Source of the DNA: Propionibacteriaceae bacterium
Lineage (GTDB): Bacteria > Actinomycetota > Actinomycetes > Propionibacteriales > Propionibacteriaceae
Reading direction: 5' to 3'
DNA: 64,000 bases
Assembly: GCA_031271975.1 (NCBI GenBank)
Contig: JAISUR010000002.1
Location: 40,908 to 104,907, forward strand
A program made the position numbers and the translations under genes. Under the pieces are notes generated by a model that made no database searches, was not told the DNA's origin, and worked only from the letters and a program-made list of their open reading frames with translations. Below, piece after piece: positions 63,911 to 64,000 of this stretch. The stretch's first letter is position 1. Every line of letters begins with the position of its first letter.

Positions 63911-64000
63911 ATGATGTTGAGTTTGCAGGTGCGAACGGATCGCAAGGGTGGGCAGACGCCGGTCCCGTTCGACCCTGAGTGTGTGCATCGGATTTTGGAG
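63911..64000 (+). CDS. Start of an unidentified gene (cut by window edge)
   Basis: An ATG at 63911 follows a perfect ribosome site GGAGG with 7 nt spacing and opens a frame of 30 codons to the window end (begins MMLSLQVRTDRKGG, contains VPFDPECVHRILE). No family can be named from this much. Confidence 0.5.
   Translation, partial: MMLSLQVRTDRKGGQTPVPFDPECVHRILE

Overview
The window is high-GC, gene-dense DNA from an actinobacterium. The evidence is the order rpsB-tsf-pyrH-frr-cdsA-rlmN, then dxr - site-2 protease - ispG - DUF4081 acetyltransferase - proS, plus a TTG-started rpoB, a DUF222/HNH protein and many apparently leaderless starts (a TANNNT -10 box 6 to 10 nt before GTG/ATG). The genus cannot be fixed from sequence alone. 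A host- or gut-associated, at least partly anaerobic member of Actinomycetales or Propionibacteriales is an inference from the giant surface proteins and an O2-sensitive-type uptake [NiFe] hydrogenase.

Layout. 1-12.5 kb: end of def, a two-domain M23 peptidase facing away from rpsB, the translation and phospholipid genes rpsB-tsf-pyrH-frr-cdsA-rlmN, then purT, dxr, a membrane protease, ispG and a GNAT protein, largely with overlapping or nearly touching ends. 12.5-19.6 kb: proS, a convergent DUF4173 membrane protein, ftsY, dapB and RNase J. 19.6-24.2 kb: an intergenic segment with two identical 41-bp double-hairpin repeats, then a good promoter, a 16-codon leader ORF ending Arg-Cys-Cys-Arg, a UroD/MtaA-like protein and a FecBCD-type ABC importer. 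24.2-32.1 kb: zinc-type rpmB, rpoB and rpoC. 32.3-54.1 kb: three giant secreted proteins (about 2102, 2200 and 2814 aa) with a common C-terminal domain series, and a small membrane protein between the second and third. 54.1-60.8 kb: a group 1 membrane-bound [NiFe] hydrogenase (hyaA, hyaB, cytochrome b, maturation protease) with hypA, hypC and a degenerate large-subunit paralogue. 60.9-64 kb: rsfS, nadD, a 7 x 14-bp minisatellite, a DUF222/HNH protein and the start of one more gene.

The parts most worth attention are: (1) the giant surface-protein locus, where proteins 1 and 3 share an extended -10 box and a 5' mRNA hairpin with a compensated stem just before a G-rich ribosome site; (2) the hydrogenase cytochrome b, whose first 160 residues look like a P-type ATPase nucleotide-binding (N) domain without the phosphorylation domain; (3) the hydrogenase large-subunit-like protein that has lost one of the active-site cysteines; and (4) the short Cys-Cys leader ORF before the importer operon. 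All assignments were made by eye from motifs and context; no database search was run.
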